Source: DASCOT01 sp036012155 (GTDB lineage Bacteria > Acidobacteriota > UBA890 > WLXD01). From it: DNA of 22,813 nucleotides. The DNA is taken from NCBI GenBank assembly GCA_036012155.1, contig DASCOT010000152.1:1-22813 (forward strand). The letters are read 5' to 3'. The notes beneath the pieces are model-generated. The model was not told where the DNA came from. It did not search any database and worked only from the letters and a program-made list of their open reading frames with translations. Positions 20,944-22,813 of this stretch are shown piece by piece (position 1 is the first letter of the stretch; each line of letters starts with the position of its first letter). Made by a program: the position numbers and the translations under genes.

Positions 20944-22813
20944 TCAGCAGGATACGCAGTTGTTGTTGTTTTTCGAGCCCAGGCTCTCCAAGAGCGCCAC
21001 CGTTTCGCGAAACGCTTGGGTACGCTGCTGCGGACCGTTCGCCATGTCGGCCGTTGTCTGCCCGGCGCGGCTCACCAGGGTGACGTCGGCGCCGCGCTCG
21101 ACCAGGTAGCGGACCATCTCGTTGTCCCCGCGGGCCGCTGCGTTGTGCAGTGGCGAGAAGCCCTCGTGGTCGCGCGCGTTGACGTCGGCTCCGAGCTCAT
21201 CGACCAGATACCGCATGGCCGGCATCCAACCGTCGGGTGTATGGCGGTGCGAGTTGCCGGCGAACCCGGTGCCGTAGCCATGCCCCGACGCCGCGTGGAT
21301 CGGCCAGACCGCAGGCCCGCCGACCTCGACAGGCGGTAGTCCTGAGGGGTCTTCGGTCGGCTCCGCGTCGTCCTCGGGTGCGCTGAACCGTCGTTTCGGC
21401 GCCTTTCGCGTCGGAACGCCGGGGGCGGCGCCGTGCTGTACCAGTAGCCGCATGGCGGCAACATCGAGGGCGTGCGCGGCGCGCCAGAACGGGGTGGCGC
21501 CGCGGGTGTCGACTCCCAGATGGCTGAAGGTGTACTCCATATACCAGAGGTGTTTGGTGAGCCTGACGTTGGGGTCGGCGCCGGCGGACAGCAGCACGCT
21601 CATGAGCTCGAGGTAGGTCGTTTGCTGCTGTCGGTACGCCTGCTGCTGGGGGTAGCGGGCCTTGGGCGCCCATTGCGCGTTGAGCACGGTGAACAGCGGG
21701 GTCGCACCGGCGTCGCTGGCCATATTCGGGTCGGCGCCGAGCTCCAGCAGGGTCATCGCCAAATCGAAATGCCCGTTGATGGTCGCCATCAATAGCGGGG
21801 TTGTACGATCTCCGGCGCCCGGCTGATCGATGTCGGCACCGGCGTCGATCAGCGCCAGCGCGGTGTCCGCATGACCTTCTCGAACCGCGTGCAGCAGGGC
21901 TGTCAATCCGCCATGCGCTCCAACCAGGTTCGGGAAGGAAGCGCTGTAATCATCTACCGGCGATGCCTCCTCGTCGGCCGTTGAAGCCGGCGCGGAATCG
22001 GAGGCTCCGACTGGATCGGGTTGAGCACCCAGAGCTCCGAGATCCTGGTCGATCGGAAATCCGAAATCGTCGAGCTTGTCGGGTGCGTCGGCGCCAGCTC
22101 CCTCCGGAGGGTCATTGGCGGCGCGTACCGCTGTCTGCACTTGAGCAGGCAGTGGCTGCCACGACGTACCTTCCGGCTGGTCACCGCGGAACGAGGCCAA
22201 TACCTGGTCTCGCACCTTGGCTCCAACCCTCCTGTCGGCCGCCAAGGCGGGCACGTCTTCGATCCGTGTGGCGATGGCCATGTCAGCGCCTGCGGCGATC
22301 AGCCGCTTGGCCACGTCGAGCTGCCCACGAGAAGTGGCAAACATGAGCGGAGTCTGCCCCCAACGCCCCTCGGGAGCGTCGACCTTGGCGCCGTGCTCGA
22401 GCAAGGCCCCGGCCGCCGCAGCACTTCCGGAGCCCGCCGCCAGGTGGAGCGGCGTGGCCGCACCGCTTGTTGTCGCTGCGTGCGGGTCTGCTCCGGCGTC
22501 GAGCAGCAGCTCAATCACGTCCGCGCGGCCGCCACCGGCTGCCATGTGTAGTGGCGTGTACCCGCCGAGCCGGGTGGTGGCGGCGAGATTCGCGCCGGCG
22601 TAGATCAGCACCTGCACCAACTCGTCGTTGCCGCCCCGGGCCGCCCAGTGCAACGCCGTCATGCCGTCGCCCTGCGCTGCGCTCACGTCGGCACCCCGCT
22701 GCAGCAGGACCTTCACCAGGCCGACGTCGCCACTCATCGCGGCGTCGGCTACCGGCGCGTCCGAGGGCGCCAATCCGAGTGTCAGCGCGACCCCCAGCAG
22801 TGCGGCTGTAGCG
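20944..22813 (-). CDS. Exported ankyrin-repeat protein with a C-terminal CxxC (5' end outside window)
   Basis: 622 residues are visible and the frame is still open at the window edge. The first of these, ATAALLGVALTLGLAPSDA, look like the end of a signal peptide, so the protein is probably periplasmic or secreted. About twelve ankyrin units follow ('G.TALHWAARGGNDELVQVLIYAGAN' type). Five lie before and seven after a low-complexity acidic linker (roughly residues 205-285, rich in Asp, Ala and Pro). Some later units are interrupted, for example the insert KARYPQQQAYRQQQTTY and the acidic stretch PEDDAEPTEDPSG. The protein ends SKNNNNCVSC, a CxxC at the very terminus. Ankyrin repeats bind proteins, but the target is unknown. 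It is transcribed in the same direction as coxS, 190 bases upstream of it. Confidence 0.9.
   Translation of the reverse strand, partial: ATAALLGVALTLGLAPSDAPVADAAMSGDVGLVKVLLQRGADVSAAQGDGMTALHWAARGGNDELVQVLIYAGANLAATTRLGGYTPLHMAAGGGRADVIELLLDAGADPHAATTSGAATPLHLAAGSGSAAAAGALLEHGAKVDAPEGRWGQTPLMFATSRGQLDVAKRLIAAGADMAIATRIEDVPALAADRRVGAKVRDQVLASFRGDQPEGTSWQPLPAQVQTAVRAANDPPEGAGADAPDKLDDFGFPIDQDLGALGAQPDPVGASDSAPASTADEEASPVDDYSASFPNLVGAHGGLTALLHAVREGHADTALALIDAGADIDQPGAGDRTTPLLMATINGHFDLAMTLLELGADPNMASDAGATPLFTVLNAQWAPKARYPQQQAYRQQQTTYLELMSVLLSAGADPNVRLTKHLWYMEYTFSHLGVDTRGATPFWRAAHALDVAAMRLLVQHGAAPGVPTRKAPKRRFSAPEDDAEPTEDPSGLPPVEVGGPAVWPIHAASGHGYGTGFAGNSHRHTPDGWMPAMRYLVDELGADVNARDHEGFSPLHNAAARGDNEMVRYLVERGADVTLVSRAGQTTADMANGPQQRTQAFRETVALLESLGSKNNNNCVSC

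Noticed and set aside
20944..20946. TGA at the end of the ankyrin gene read as selenocysteine, or a missed downstream heme domain
   Set aside because: No histidine codon follows CVSC, the sequence beyond shows no domain, and no selenocysteine element is apparent.

Overview
This is a GC-rich bacterial window with tightly packed genes, many GTG starts and one TTG start, and good AGGAG-type ribosome binding sites. There is no rRNA, tRNA, CRISPR array or insertion sequence. TAT and lipoprotein signals, c-type cytochromes, an alternative-complex-III-like (ACIII) locus and a molybdenum hydroxylase operon point to a Gram-negative, aerobic, respiring environmental bacterium. The gene mix suits marine or soil Proteobacteria or Acidobacteriota. 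The phylum cannot be settled from the sequence alone.

Layout. The left edge (1-4814) holds the start of an integral-membrane methyltransferase (minus), an exported D-aminoacylase-like amidohydrolase (minus), a small secreted protein of unknown function (plus) and a TAT-exported flavoprotein of the spermidine-dehydrogenase-like family (plus). From 10212 down to 4873 (minus) runs a five-gene respiratory operon: pentaheme lipoprotein cytochrome, molybdopterin-oxidoreductase-like subunit, four-cluster Fe-S subunit, NrfD/ActC membrane subunit and ActD. It matches ActA-B-C-D of alternative complex III, but ActB is split into two genes and no ActE or ActF is present.

Divergent from it, 10445-15029 (plus) is a compact six-gene run: a TolB-like seven-blade propeller, a PQQ-like propeller, a split XdhC (two genes), a MocA-type cytidylyltransferase and CoxG. 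It meets, tail to tail with a 23-base overlap, the minus-strand operon coxS-coxL-coxM-coxD-coxE (20753 down to 15007). CoxL carries the AYRGAGR active-site motif of form II (CO-dehydrogenase-like) enzymes rather than the form I CO dehydrogenase motif. The right edge (20944-22813) is a large exported ankyrin-repeat protein whose N-terminus lies outside the window.

How the genes fit together. CoxS, CoxL and CoxM form a molybdenum hydroxylase. MocA would make its cytosine-dinucleotide cofactor, the XdhC pair would load and sulfurate it, CoxD and CoxE would finish the active site, and CoxG would connect the enzyme to the membrane or quinone pool. The neighbouring ACIII-like complex could pass quinol electrons on. 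The last link is inference from proximity only.
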